NCBI RefSeq assembly: GCF_011752625.1
Contig: NZ_VWXD01000002.1
Location: 186,001-250,000 of the forward strand
Direction of reading: 5' to 3'
DNA: 64,000 bases
Source: Candidatus Pantoea formicae
GTDB taxonomy: Bacteria; Pseudomonadota; Gammaproteobacteria; Enterobacterales; Enterobacteriaceae
Made by a program: the position numbers and the translations under genes
Notes under the pieces: generated by a model
The model's input: the letters and a program-made list of their open reading frames with translations, nothing else
What the model was told of the DNA's origin: nothing
Databases searched by the model: none
Shown: positions 24,289 through 33,067 of the stretch, piece after piece
Position numbering within the stretch: the stretch's first letter is position 1
How the letters are laid out: the number at the start of each line of letters is the position of its first letter

Positions 24289-25380
24289 ATGAAAATTGGC
24301 GTATTTATCCCGATTGGCAATAATGGCTGGCTCATCTCCACCCATGCGCCGCAGTACAAACCGACTTTTGAACTGAATAAAGAGATTGTGCTGAAGGCCG
24401 AGCACTATCACTTCGACTTTGCGCTCTCGATGATCAAATTGCGTGGCTTCGGAGGTAAAACCGAATTCTGGGATCACAACCTCGAATCCTTCACGCTGAT
24501 GGCGGGACTCGCGGCGGTGACCTCACGGATTGAAATTTATGCCACGGCAGCCACCCTGACGCTGCCTCCAGCGATTGTGGCACGTATGGCCGCCACCATC
24601 GATTCGATATCCAATGGCCGTTTCGGTGTCAATCTGGTCACCGGGTGGCAGAAACCCGAATACGAACAGATGGGATTGTGGCCCGGTGATGAGTACTTCT
24701 CCAGCCGTTACCAATACCTCACAGAATACGTCACTGTACTGCGTGATTTGTGGGGCACCGGTCAGAGTGACTTCAAAGGTGAATTTTTCACCATGAACGA
24801 CTGCCGTGTCAGCCCGCAACCGCAGAAACCGATGAAGGTGATCTGCGCCGGACAGAGCGATGCCGGTATGGCGTTCTCCGCGCAGCATGCGGATTACAAC
24901 TTCTGCTTCGGCAAAGGGGTCAATACCCCCACTGCCTTCGCTCCGACCGCCAGCCGCATGAAAAACGCAGCGGATCACGTCGGGCGCGATGTCGGCTCTT
25001 ACGTGCTGTTTATGATTATCGCCGCCGAAAGCGACGAGGCCGCGCGTGCCAAATGGGAGCATTACAAAGCGGGTGCCGATGAAGAAGCACTCGCCTGGCT
25101 CACCACGCAAAGCCAGCAGGACACCAAGTCGGGTAGCGATACCAACGTGCGTCAGATGGCCGATCCCACTTCAGCCGTCAACATCAATATGGGCACCCTA
25201 GTGGGTTCATACGCCAATGTGGCACGAATGTTGGATGAGGTTGCAGAGGTTGACGGCACACAGGGCGTCCTCCTGACCTTTGATGACTTTCTGCAAGGCA
25301 TTGAAGATTTCGGCGAGCGTATCCAGCCATTAATGCAGTGTCGTCAAAACGTTATCACTTCGCAGAAGGAGGTTGCCTGA
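24289..25380 (+). CDS. rutA: Pyrimidine monooxygenase RutA
   Basis: A 363-residue flavin-dependent monooxygenase of the luciferase fold that opens the uracil ring between N3 and C4. It is nearly identical to E. coli RutA across [42 protein letters not shown] and [15 protein letters not shown]. The start is ATG 24289 (MKIGVF), matching the conserved N-terminus with GAGAGG upstream. The longer frame from 24232 would use the leader. The stop overlaps the rutB start by one base (TGATG). Confidence 0.97.
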   Translation: MKIGVFIPIGNNGWLISTHAPQYKPTFELNKEIVLKAEHYHFDFALSMIKLRGFGGKTEFWDHNLESFTLMAGLAAVTSRIEIYATAATLTLPPAIVARMAATIDSISNGRFGVNLVTGWQKPEYEQMGLWPGDEYFSSRYQYLTEYVTVLRDLWGTGQSDFKGEFFTMNDCRVSPQPQKPMKVICAGQSDAGMAFSAQHADYNFCFGKGVNTPTAFAPTASRMKNAADHVGRDVGSYVLFMIIAAESDEAARAKWEHYKAGADEEALAWLTTQSQQDTKSGSDTNVRQMADPTSAVNINMGTLVGSYANVARMLDEVAEVDGTQGVLLTFDDFLQGIEDFGERIQPLMQCRQNVITSQKEVA

Positions 25381-26090
25381 TGAGTACCGTGACTTGCGCC
25401 CATACGTCGAGTTTGCCCCAAATCACCCTGCCCGCTCGGCCAGAAGCTATCGCACTGCCGCCGGCGCAAAGTGCATTGATTGTCGTGGATATGCAAAACG
25501 CCTATGCCACCGAAGGGGGTTATTTGGATCTTGCCGGCTTTGATGTCTCCGCCACAAAACCAGTGATCGCCAAAATTCATCAGGCGGTGACCGCGGCACG
25601 CGCCGCTGGCATGCAAATTATCTGGTTCCAGAACGGCTGGGACGATAAGTACGTCGAAGCGGGTGATGCTGGCTCGCCTAACTTCCATAAATCGAATGCA
25701 CTGAAAACCATGCGTAAGCGCCCAGAGTTACAGGGCACCCTGCTGTCAAAAGGCGGCTGGGATTACGCGCTGGTGGATGAACTGGTGCCGCAGACAGGAG
25801 ACATCGTTCTGCCTAAACCGCGCTACAGCGGCTTCTTTAATACCCCACTCGACAGCATGTTGCGCAGCCGCGGCATCCGCCATCTGGTGTTCACCGGCAT
25901 AGCCACCAACGTGTGTGTCGAATCCACGCTACGTGATGGCTTCTTCCTCGAATATTTTGGCGTAGTGCTGGAAGACGCCACTTATCAGGCCGGCCCCACG
26001 TTTGCTCAGCAGGCAGCCATTTTCAACATCGAAACTTTCTTTGGCTGGGTCAGCGACACGGACACCTTTTGTGAAGCCCTGAAGGCATAA
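25380..26090 (+). CDS. rutB: Ureidoacrylate amidohydrolase RutB
   Basis: A 236-residue isochorismatase-like hydrolase that splits ureidoacrylate to aminoacrylate, CO2 and ammonia. The triad is visible: Asp in [10 protein letters not shown] (~residue 38), Lys in PKPRYSGFF (~143), Cys in [12 protein letters not shown] (~176). AGGAGG precedes the ATG. The start is at 25380, overlapping the rutA stop by one base. Confidence 0.96.
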   Translation: MSTVTCAHTSSLPQITLPARPEAIALPPAQSALIVVDMQNAYATEGGYLDLAGFDVSATKPVIAKIHQAVTAARAAGMQIIWFQNGWDDKYVEAGDAGSPNFHKSNALKTMRKRPELQGTLLSKGGWDYALVDELVPQTGDIVLPKPRYSGFFNTPLDSMLRSRGIRHLVFTGIATNVCVESTLRDGFFLEYFGVVLEDATYQAGPTFAQQAAIFNIETFFGWVSDTDTFCEALKA

Positions 26091-26134
26091 GGCCAATTTC
26101 ACCTGCAAGACCATAACGATAAGGAACTGCGACG

Positions 26135-26530
26135 ATGCCTAAAAGTGTGATTATTCCTGCCGGTAGCGGCACCCCGATTGCGCCATTTGTGCCGGGAACC
26201 TTGGCAGACGGCGTGGTGTACGTCTCCGGTACACTACCGTTCGATGGCAATAACAATGTGGTACACGTTGGCGATGCGGCGGCACAAACCCGTCACGTAC
26301 TGGAAACCATTAAAAAGGTGATTGAGACCGCTGGCGGCAACATGAGCGATGTCACCTTCAACTCCATTTTCCTTACTGACTGGAGCAACTACGCCGCGAT
26401 TAATCAGGTTTACGCCGAGTATTTTCCCGGTGACAAGCCCGCGCGCTTCTGTATCCAGTGCGGATTGGTTAAACCAGACGCACTGATTGAAATTGCCAGT
26501 GTCGCGCACATCGGGCCCCAGGAGGCGTAA
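26135..26530 (+). CDS. rutC: Aminoacrylate deaminase RutC (RidA family)
   Basis: A 131-residue RidA/YjgF-family protein. The N-terminus [12 protein letters not shown] and the segments [21 protein letters not shown] and [21 protein letters not shown] are shared with E. coli RutC, including the ligand-binding Arg and the Glu near the end. It removes toxic aminoacrylate. It follows rutB by 44 bp and overlaps rutD by one base (TAATG). Confidence 0.95.
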   Translation: MPKSVIIPAGSGTPIAPFVPGTLADGVVYVSGTLPFDGNNNVVHVGDAAAQTRHVLETIKKVIETAGGNMSDVTFNSIFLTDWSNYAAINQVYAEYFPGDKPARFCIQCGLVKPDALIEIASVAHIGPQEA

Positions 26531-27333
26531 TGCACCTTGAGATTCATGGTTTGACCGCTGCCGACGCGCCCACGCTGGTGCTGTCTTCTGGTCTTGGTGG
26601 TGTGGCGGGCTTCTGGCAACCCCAGTTATCCGCACTCACACCTCATTATCGCGTGGTGACTTACGACCAACGCGGCACCGGTCGCAGTGCCGATACACTG
26701 CCAGAAGGCTATAGCATGGCGATGATGGCCGCAGAGCTGGCTGAGCTACTGGCGCAGCATGACATTCAACATTACGACATTGTTGGCCACGCACTGGGAG
26801 GCCTGATTGGTCTGCAACTGGCGCTGGATTATCCCGACCGTGTCGGCCGCATCGTGGTGATTAATGGCTGGCTTTCGCTGGATCCTCACACCCAACGCTG
26901 TTTCCAGGTACGGCAGGATTTGCTGCTCAACGTGGGCGTCGAAGCCTTTGTGCGCGCGCAGCCGCTGTTCCTCTATCCGGCCGAGTGGCTGGCACGCCAT
27001 CAGGCACGCATTACAGCTGAAGATGCCCATCACGTGACCCATTTTCAGGGTATGGAGAATCTGCTACGTCGACTACATGCATTGATGAACTGTGATTTCC
27101 GTGCCCATGCGGCGCGGATTCAGCAACCGGTGTTAGCCATCTGCAGTCAGGACGACCTGCTGGTGCCGTGGAGCTGCTCTCCGCTGCTGGCACAAGCGTT
27201 ACCTAACAGCAGTCTGATTGAGATGCCGTGGGGTGGGCATGCGATGAGCGTGACCGATGCCGATAACTTCAACGCACTGCTGCTGCAATGGCTGGCCGAA
27301 ACGGCTGCACCCGCACAGCGCGCCGCAAGTTGA
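26530..27333 (+). CDS. rutD: RutD, alpha/beta-hydrolase-fold protein of uracil catabolism
   Basis: A 267-residue alpha/beta-hydrolase-fold protein. At the nucleophile elbow it reads GHALGG, with Ala where Ser is usual; this is also the case in E. coli RutD, so a normal serine hydrolase mechanism is not expected. The oxyanion strand LVLSSGLGG and a late GGHAMSVTD with the His are present. It is thought to speed release of the carbamate/aminoacrylate step. It is followed after 16 bp by rutF; no rutE lies between. Confidence 0.93.
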   Translation: MHLEIHGLTAADAPTLVLSSGLGGVAGFWQPQLSALTPHYRVVTYDQRGTGRSADTLPEGYSMAMMAAELAELLAQHDIQHYDIVGHALGGLIGLQLALDYPDRVGRIVVINGWLSLDPHTQRCFQVRQDLLLNVGVEAFVRAQPLFLYPAEWLARHQARITAEDAHHVTHFQGMENLLRRLHALMNCDFRAHAARIQQPVLAICSQDDLLVPWSCSPLLAQALPNSSLIEMPWGGHAMSVTDADNFNALLLQWLAETAAPAQRAAS

Positions 27334-27349
27334 ACAGAGGAGTTGAATC

Positions 27350-27871
27350 ATGAGTGTGCATGAACTGCCACTGCTGCCAAATGTTGACCGCGATGCTTTT
27401 CGCCATGCCATGGCGCGATTGGGTGCGGCGGTAAACATTATTACCACCGATGGACCCGCCGGTCGCGCCGGATTCACGGCTTCAGCAGTTTGTAGCGTGA
27501 CAGATACGCCGCCCACTTTGCTGGTGTGTCTGAATCGTTCGGCATCGGTCTGGCCGATCTTTCGTGACAATGGCTATCTGTGCGTTAACACCCTGGCAGC
27601 CGGTCATGAGGGTCTTTCAACGCTGTTTGGCGGCAAAACGCCGATGGAGCAGCGCTTTGCTGCCGCTGACTGGCATAGGCTCGCCAGCGGCTCACCGCTG
27701 CTGGACGGCGCCACCGTGTCGTTTGACTGCAAAATCACTCAGGTGGTCAGTGTTGGCACACACGACATTCTGATTTGTGAAGCGCTGGCGCTGGTGCGTA
27801 ACGATGAAACGCATGGCCTGGCGTGGTTTGACCGTGGATATCATCACCTTTTACGGCAGGACGCCCGCTAA
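27350..27871 (+). CDS. rutF: FMN reductase RutF
   Basis: A 173-residue flavin reductase of the HpaC type that supplies reduced FMN to RutA. Typical segments are [44 protein letters not shown] and [24 protein letters not shown] precedes ATG 27350. In E. coli rutE lies between rutD and rutF; here rutD and rutF are directly adjacent. Confidence 0.94.
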   Translation: MSVHELPLLPNVDRDAFRHAMARLGAAVNIITTDGPAGRAGFTASAVCSVTDTPPTLLVCLNRSASVWPIFRDNGYLCVNTLAAGHEGLSTLFGGKTPMEQRFAAADWHRLASGSPLLDGATVSFDCKITQVVSVGTHDILICEALALVRNDETHGLAWFDRGYHHLLRQDAR

Positions 27872-27916
27872 CGCCGCCTTGTGCGGCCCAGTTCCACCGC
27901 TACCCTGGAGAAGACG

Positions 27917-29242
27917 ATGGCGAATTCCTGGTTCCCCCGCTGGCAGAAAAAGTCAGCCATGACCGAAGATGGGCTGATTGCACCGGATGAAACCCTGCCG
28001 TTTGGGCAGACGTTTGTCCTGGGCCTGCAGCATGCTGTAGCAATGTTTGGCGCGACGGTGCTAATGCCGTTGCTGATGGGACTGGACCCCAACCTGGCGA
28101 TTCTGGTTTCCGGTATCGGCACGCTGCTGTTCTTTGTGGTCACTGGCGGCCGCGTGCCGAGTTATCTGGGATCCAGCGCCGCCTTTGTCGGCGTGATTAT
28201 CGCGGTGACCGGATTCAACGGCCAGGGATTGAACCCTAATCTGTCGCTGGCGCTAGGCGGTGTCATTGCCTGCGGCGCGCTTTATACCTTCATTGGCCTG
28301 ATCGTCATGAAGGTGGGCACGGGTTGGATTGAGCGGCTCATGCCCCCTGTCGTCACGGGTGCAGTGGTGATGGCAATTGGCCTGAACTTGGCGCCAATTG
28401 CTGTCCATGGCGTATCAGCATCAATGTTCGATAGCTGGATGGCCGTCATGACCGTGCTGTGCATCGGCGTGGTGGCGGTATTTACACGAGGTCTGGTTCA
28501 ACGTCTGCTGATTTTGGTTGGGCTGATTGTTGCCTGGGCCATCTACGCCCTGCTCACCAATGTGATGGGTTTAGGAAAACCCGTCGATTTCAGCGCGGTG
28601 GCCAGTGCGCCTTGGTTTGGTCTGCCACACACCACAACACCGGTGTTTGATATGCAAGCCATAGTGATGATCGCACCGGTTGCCATCATTCTGGTGGCAG
28701 AAAATCTTGGGCATATTAAAGCCGTTGCGGGTATGACGGGACGCAATCTCGATCCTTGGATGGGGCGTGCGTTTGTTGGCGATGGCCTCGCCACCATGCT
28801 ATCAGGTTCCATGGGGGGCAGCGGCGTCACCACTTACGCCGAAAATATTGGGGTGATGGCTGTCACTAAAGTCTACTCAACACTGGCTTTCGTCGCGGCC
28901 GCCATTATTGCACTGGTGCTGGGCTTCTCACCTAAATTTGGGGCTTTGATTCATACCATACCCGGCCCAGTGATTGGCGGTGCATCTATTGTGGTATTCG
29001 GCTTGATTGCTGTAGCAGGTGCGCGGATATGGGTGCAAAACAACGTTGATTTCAGTCAGAACGGAAATTTAATCATGGTGGCCACCACGTTAGTGCTGGG
29101 CGCGGGCGATTTCGCCTTAAAGATTGGCAGCTTCACCATTGGAGGTATTGGCACCGCGACCTTCGGTGCCATCATTCTTAATGCGATCCTCAAACGTCGC
29201 GGCGCCGCGCTGGCAAACCAGGCGGCAAGGCAGCATCCTTAA
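27917..29242 (+). CDS. rutG: Pyrimidine permease RutG (NCS2 family)
   Basis: A 441-residue nucleobase transporter with about 12-14 membrane segments. Marks include LPFGQTFVLGLQHAVAMFGATVLMPLLMG near the N-terminus and the NCS2 signature (ENLGHIKAVAGMTGR and QNNVDFSQNGNL). It probably imports uracil and thymine. The start at 27917 (MANSWFPRW) has CTGGAG seven bases upstream; the frame also opens at 27881 without one. The 3' end overlaps the convergent EamA gene by four bases. Confidence 0.94.
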   Translation: MANSWFPRWQKKSAMTEDGLIAPDETLPFGQTFVLGLQHAVAMFGATVLMPLLMGLDPNLAILVSGIGTLLFFVVTGGRVPSYLGSSAAFVGVIIAVTGFNGQGLNPNLSLALGGVIACGALYTFIGLIVMKVGTGWIERLMPPVVTGAVVMAIGLNLAPIAVHGVSASMFDSWMAVMTVLCIGVVAVFTRGLVQRLLILVGLIVAWAIYALLTNVMGLGKPVDFSAVASAPWFGLPHTTTPVFDMQAIVMIAPVAIILVAENLGHIKAVAGMTGRNLDPWMGRAFVGDGLATMLSGSMGGSGVTTYAENIGVMAVTKVYSTLAFVAAAIIALVLGFSPKFGALIHTIPGPVIGGASIVVFGLIAVAGARIWVQNNVDFSQNGNLIMVATTLVLGAGDFALKIGSFTIGGIGTATFGAIILNAILKRRGAALANQAARQHP

Positions 29243-30153
29243 GGTTCCTGCGGTGCCTGTTCGGGCACCGCTTTCTTGCGACGCAGTTTTAATTCACTCA
29301 CGATCACACCGCAAACAATCAGCACGCCGCCTAATAATGCAGTGGCCGGTAAACGCTCCCCTGCAATACGCCCAACGATACCGGCCCAAACGGGCTCTCC
29401 AGCGTAGATCACTGTCGCACGTGTTGGCGACACGCTGCGCTGTGCCCAGTTCATGGTGATCTGAATTAATGCACTGGCAGCCCCCATACCCATTGCACTG
29501 AACAGCAGCGGCGCAGACATCGTTGGCACGGATTCACCATTGGGTATCATAAAAACGAAAGCACAGGCGGAGGCCACCATCAGCTGAACCAGCGTGACCC
29601 GGCGAACATCGACTTGCCCCGCATAGCGACCAATCAAAATAATCTCAGCGGCAATCGCTAACGTACTGAACAGCGTTGCAATTTCACCCGCATTCAGTGC
29701 TAAGCCACCCTCTTGCGGCCCTGCCACCAGCACTAAGCCTATAAACGCCAACAGAATACCGATCCAGGCCATCAATCCGGGTGGTCGACGCAGGAACAGC
29801 CATTGCAGCAGCGGCACCACCGGTACATAAAGTGCAGTCAGGAAAGCGGACTGGCTACTGGAAATAGTTTGCATCCCCCAAGTCTGCAAACCGTAGCCGC
29901 CAGCAATTGACAGCCCGATCAACGCACCAGCTTTCACTTCGAGCCAGGTCATCTGTTTGAGATAACGCCGGAAGAAAAACGCCAGCAGCAGTGAGGCCGT
30001 AGCGAAACGCAGCCCGACAAAGAAGAAAGGACCTGAGTGCGCCATGGCCCGGTGCACAACTAAAAAGGTGCCACCCCAGACCATGGTAATGAAGATAAGA
30101 ACCAACTCCTGCCGGGAAATACGCAGGCTGAGACGGGAAGTTGAAGCGGACAT
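29239..30153 (-). CDS. EamA/DMT-family transporter
   Basis: A 304-residue inner-membrane protein with ten hydrophobic segments in two EamA repeats. The second half has the typical YAGEPVWAGIVGRIAGERLPATALLGGVLIVCG. The C-terminus is a basic tail. Members export or import metabolites; the substrate is not evident. It is convergent with rutG, the stops overlapping by four bases. Confidence 0.85.
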   Translation of the reverse strand: MSASTSRLSLRISRQELVLIFITMVWGGTFLVVHRAMAHSGPFFFVGLRFATASLLLAFFFRRYLKQMTWLEVKAGALIGLSIAGGYGLQTWGMQTISSSQSAFLTALYVPVVPLLQWLFLRRPPGLMAWIGILLAFIGLVLVAGPQEGGLALNAGEIATLFSTLAIAAEIILIGRYAGQVDVRRVTLVQLMVASACAFVFMIPNGESVPTMSAPLLFSAMGMGAASALIQITMNWAQRSVSPTRATVIYAGEPVWAGIVGRIAGERLPATALLGGVLIVCGVIVSELKLRRKKAVPEQAPQEP

Positions 30154-30263
30154 AATGCACCAGAATAATCAATTAGCCGTTATTCTTGCGCAGTAGACGG
30201 GGAAAATGCAATGTTTGTGACCGCCGGGAAGGCCCGGCGGCAAGGGAACGCTCAATAGCCACG

Positions 30264-30428
30264 TTATTTCTTACTGCGGCTGCGTCCCCCTTTTTCACCT
30301 GCTTCGGAAGCGCGTTGCGGGTCGTTTCTAAAATTACCGCCGCTGTTCTTGCCGCCTTTGCGACCGGCTTCCGCAGCTCTTTCACGGTCTTCAGCGAAAT
30401 TGCCTGATCCTCCACGATGTTGTGCCAT
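30264..30428 (-). CDS. KGG-motif general stress protein (YmdF-like)
   Basis: A 54-residue hydrophilic protein (MAQHRGGSGNFAEDRERA...). Two KGG repeats are visible: F-x-E-D-x-x-x-A-x-E-A-G-x-K-G-G and F-x-N-D-P-x-R-A-S-E-A-G-x-K-G-G. It matches the conidiation-10/KGG family, of which E. coli YmdF, YciG and GsiB-like proteins are members; these are sigma-S-linked and abundant in stress. ATG 30428 has GGAGG at a better distance than the adjacent ATG 30431. In E. coli ymdF also lies near wrbA and rutG. Confidence 0.85.
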   Translation of the reverse strand: MAQHRGGSGNFAEDRERAAEAGRKGGKNSGGNFRNDPQRASEAGEKGGRSRSKK

Positions 30429-30738
30429 CATTTCCTCCAGGGATTGAGCATCTGTGGTTAGGACTTTTCATCCAGTTTGGTGAAAAGCAGGGTGGCAAAT
30501 TTTCCGTACCACCAGAGAAAAGATTAGACAATCATGCCTGATATTTGGCTGACATTAACAACTTGAAACATATAAATCACTTATTTTCCACTAACAAACC
30601 CGATAAACCGCCATTCAACAAACAGTTATCCGCGTAAATCACGTCGCGCTTAATTCACATCATTAAGCGCGCCCCAGCACCTCGCGCAGGCTCTTCTATA
30701 CTTCTGAATACTTATCACCCTCAGTAGGATGGAAAACC
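30429..30738. other. Intergenic region between divergent KGG gene and wrbA
   Basis: About 310 bp, no gene seen. It carries CTATACT at 30696-30702, a sigma-S-like -10 about 40 bp upstream of wrbA. The KGG promoter must lie in the left part, where TCTAATCT on the minus strand near 30523 is a possible -10. Confidence 0.5.
30696..30702 (+). promoter_or_regulatory. Sigma-S-like -10 of wrbA
   Basis: CTATACT has the C at -13 and the TATACT core of RpoS-dependent promoters. It lies about 37 bp before the start codon of wrbA, which is RpoS-dependent in E. coli. Confidence 0.5.
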
Positions 30739-31338
30739 ATGGCAAAAGTTTTGGTGCTTTATTACTCCATGTATGGACATATTGAAACCATGGCGCACGC
30801 CGTGGCCGAAGGCGCAAAAAGTGTGACGGGGGCTGAAGTCACGGTGCTTCGTGTGCCAGAAAGTATGGACGCCGAACGCTTCGCGCAGGTTGGCGGCAAA
30901 GTAAACCAAGCGGCAGCGGAAGCCAAACCGGAAGACCTGACGCAGTATGACGCCATTATTGTGGGCACCCCGACCCGCTTCGGCAACATGGCAGGCCAAA
31001 TGCGCAATTTCTGGGATCGCACCGGCGGCTTGTGGGCCTCAGGTGCCCTTTATGGCAAGCTCGCCAGCGTATTTGCTTCTACCGGAACCGGTGGCGGCCA
31101 AGAACAAACGATAACCTCAGTCTGGACCACTCTGGCCCATCACGGCATGGTGATCGTACCTATTGGTTATGGCACGAAAGAACTCTTTGATATCTCACAG
31201 GTCCGTGGCGGCACACCTTATGGCGCCACCACCATTGCGGGAGGTGATGGTTCACGCCAACCTTCTGCTGAAGAGCTAGGAATTGCCCGCTATCAGGGCC
31301 AATACGTCGCCGGACTGGCGGTAAAACTGCAAGGATAA
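30739..31338 (+). CDS. wrbA: NAD(P)H:quinone oxidoreductase WrbA
   Basis: A 199-residue flavodoxin-like enzyme. The FMN-binding segments [42 protein letters not shown] and [12 protein letters not shown] match the WrbA family closely. It reduces quinones with NAD(P)H by two electrons and protects against oxidative stress. TAGGATGG precedes the ATG. The sigma-S-like -10 at 30697-30702 and the following yccJ, 20 bp downstream, agree with stationary-phase expression in E. coli. Confidence 0.96.
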   Translation: MAKVLVLYYSMYGHIETMAHAVAEGAKSVTGAEVTVLRVPESMDAERFAQVGGKVNQAAAEAKPEDLTQYDAIIVGTPTRFGNMAGQMRNFWDRTGGLWASGALYGKLASVFASTGTGGGQEQTITSVWTTLAHHGMVIVPIGYGTKELFDISQVRGGTPYGATTIAGGDGSRQPSAEELGIARYQGQYVAGLAVKLQG

Positions 31339-31358
31339 ATTCACTACAGGAGACCTTT

Positions 31359-31589
31359 ATGGCCACAGATCAGTCGAAAGCTCACCACGTTGGCGAATGG
31401 GCTACGTTACGCCACACCTCGCCAGAAATTGCTGAAGCCATATTTGAAGTGGCGAACTACGACGAACGGCTTGCGGAAGAAATATGGCGTCAGCAAGGTA
31501 GCGATGATGTGCTGCTCCGCGCCTTTGATAAGACTGACCAAGACGTTCTGACGTGGGACGACAAAACGGTCGAGCGCAAAAACGTTTAA
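31359..31589 (+). CDS. yccJ: YccJ family protein
   Basis: A 76-residue protein with the YccJ pattern [25 protein letters not shown] and a C-terminal VERKNV. The function is unknown. It is cotranscribed with wrbA in E. coli and here follows it by 20 bp with AGGAG before the ATG. Confidence 0.92.
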   Translation: MATDQSKAHHVGEWATLRHTSPEIAEAIFEVANYDERLAEEIWRQQGSDDVLLRAFDKTDQDVLTWDDKTVERKNV

Positions 31590-31642
31590 CGTGCAGGCGG
31601 GCTGGTCCCGCCTTTGTCATTTTTACCCGCCAAGGAGCCTAT

Positions 31643-33016
31643 ATGTCAGCCTATCAAAGTATCAATCCGGCCAACAACCAGCTGCTGAAAACCTGGCCTA
31701 CGCATGATGACACCTCCGTTCAACACGCACTCACCACGGCAGACAACCTCTACCATTCAGCCTGGTGTAAAGGGGATATGCAGCCGCGGTTACAGGTGCT
31801 ACATCGGCTTGCGGATCTCATCGATCAGCGTGTTGACGAACTGGCCACGATTGCCAGCGTTGAAATGGGGAAATTGATTGGACAGAGCCGAGGCGAAGTA
31901 AAAATCTGTGCTCAGATTGCGCGCTACTATGCTGAGCACGCGGCGAATCTGTTGCAAGCGCAGCCCTATCCGAGCGCGGTAGGGGATGCATGGTTGGAAT
32001 ATCACCCGATTGGTGTGGTCGTGGCAGTTGAACCCTGGAATTTCCCCTACTACCAATTAATGCGAGTACTGGCACCCAATCTGGCGCTCGGTAATCCCGT
32101 GCTGGCAAAGCATGCCAACATCGTGCCGCACTGTGCTGATGTTTTTGAAAAACTGGTGGAAGAAGCCGGCGCGCCGCAAGGTGCCTGGACCAATCTGTTT
32201 ATCTCTAATGAGCAGGTAGCCGATCTGATCGCCGATCCGCGGGTGCAGGGTGTCGCGTTAACCGGTTCCGAACGTGCCGGAAGCGCCGTAGCCGAGCAAG
32301 CGGGTAAGCACCTGAAAAAATCCACGCTTGAACTGGGCGGCAATGATGTGTTTGTGGTGCTGGATGATGCCGACCTCGACGAAGCGGTCAGACAGGGTGC
32401 TCAGGCGCGGTTAAGCAACTGCGGCCAGGTTTGTACTGCGGCAAAACGTTTTATTCTGCACGAAAAAATCGCCAACGAGTTTATGGCGAAGTTCAGCGCA
32501 GCGTTACAATTGGCCACGCCCGGTGATCCACTCGATGAGAAAACCACCTTGGGTCCACTCTCTTCCAAAGAAGCACGCGATCGACTGGAGAAGCAGGTAG
32601 ATGATGCAGTGAAACATGGTGCTCACGTGGAGTTCGGCGGCAAAGCGATAGAGGGCGTCGGTTGCTATTATCAGCCCACGATCTTAACCGGCCTGACACC
32701 TAATAATCCTGCTTACTATCAAGAGTTCTTTGGCCCCGTGGCGCAAGTGTATGTAGTCGCCGACGATCGCAGTGCCGTGGCTCTGGCGAATGATTCACAC
32801 TATGGATTAGGAGGATCAGTGTGGACGCGCGACATCCTCAGAGGCCGTCAGATGGCGTCGCAGATTGAAACGGGCATGGTGTTCATCAACTCGCAGAGCG
32901 ATACCGCCGCAGAGTTGCCGTTTGGTGGCGTCAAGCGTTCCGGTTACGGCCGCGAGCTATCAGATCTGGGCTTGAAAGAGTTTGCTAACCAAAAGCTGGT
33001 CGTTGTCGCCGGTTAA
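31643..33016 (+). CDS. NAD(P)-dependent succinate-semialdehyde dehydrogenase-type aldehyde dehydrogenase
   Basis: A 457-residue aldehyde dehydrogenase. Catalytic Glu lies in LELGGND (~residue 231), catalytic Cys in NCGQVCTAAKR (~265), and the NAD site in PWNFPYYQL and TGSERAGSAVAEQAG. Length and the start INPANNQLLKTWP resemble the Sad/YneI branch (E. coli succinate-semialdehyde dehydrogenase). ATG 31643 has AAGGAG upstream; the frame extends further back but through yccJ. It lies 53 bp downstream of yccJ, inserted between the yccJ and agp genes that are neighbours in E. coli. Confidence 0.85.
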   Translation: MSAYQSINPANNQLLKTWPTHDDTSVQHALTTADNLYHSAWCKGDMQPRLQVLHRLADLIDQRVDELATIASVEMGKLIGQSRGEVKICAQIARYYAEHAANLLQAQPYPSAVGDAWLEYHPIGVVVAVEPWNFPYYQLMRVLAPNLALGNPVLAKHANIVPHCADVFEKLVEEAGAPQGAWTNLFISNEQVADLIADPRVQGVALTGSERAGSAVAEQAGKHLKKSTLELGGNDVFVVLDDADLDEAVRQGAQARLSNCGQVCTAAKRFILHEKIANEFMAKFSAALQLATPGDPLDEKTTLGPLSSKEARDRLEKQVDDAVKHGAHVEFGGKAIEGVGCYYQPTILTGLTPNNPAYYQEFFGPVAQVYVVADDRSAVALANDSHYGLGGSVWTRDILRGRQMASQIETGMVFINSQSDTAAELPFGGVKRSGYGRELSDLGLKEFANQKLVVVAG

Positions 33017-33022
33017 CCGGCA

Positions 33023-33052
33023 TAAAAAAACCCCGTCTCGACGGGGTTTTTT
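33023..33052. terminator. Bidirectional terminator between the dehydrogenase and agp
   Basis: AAAAAAACCCCGTC/GACGGGGTTTTTT, a strong stem with a 2-base centre and tracts on both strands. Confidence 0.92.
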
Positions 33053-33067
33053 ATGCCAACCAGCCGA

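Noticed and set aside
26050..26256. Possible rutE-like remnant or antisense gene in the rut operon
   Set aside because: The frame is antisense to rutB/rutC and shows no nitroreductase-like sequence.
30173..30415. An 80-codon minus-strand frame upstream of wrbA
   Set aside because: It is an alternative frame over the KGG stress protein gene (30264-30428), whose repeats and ribosome-binding site are clear.
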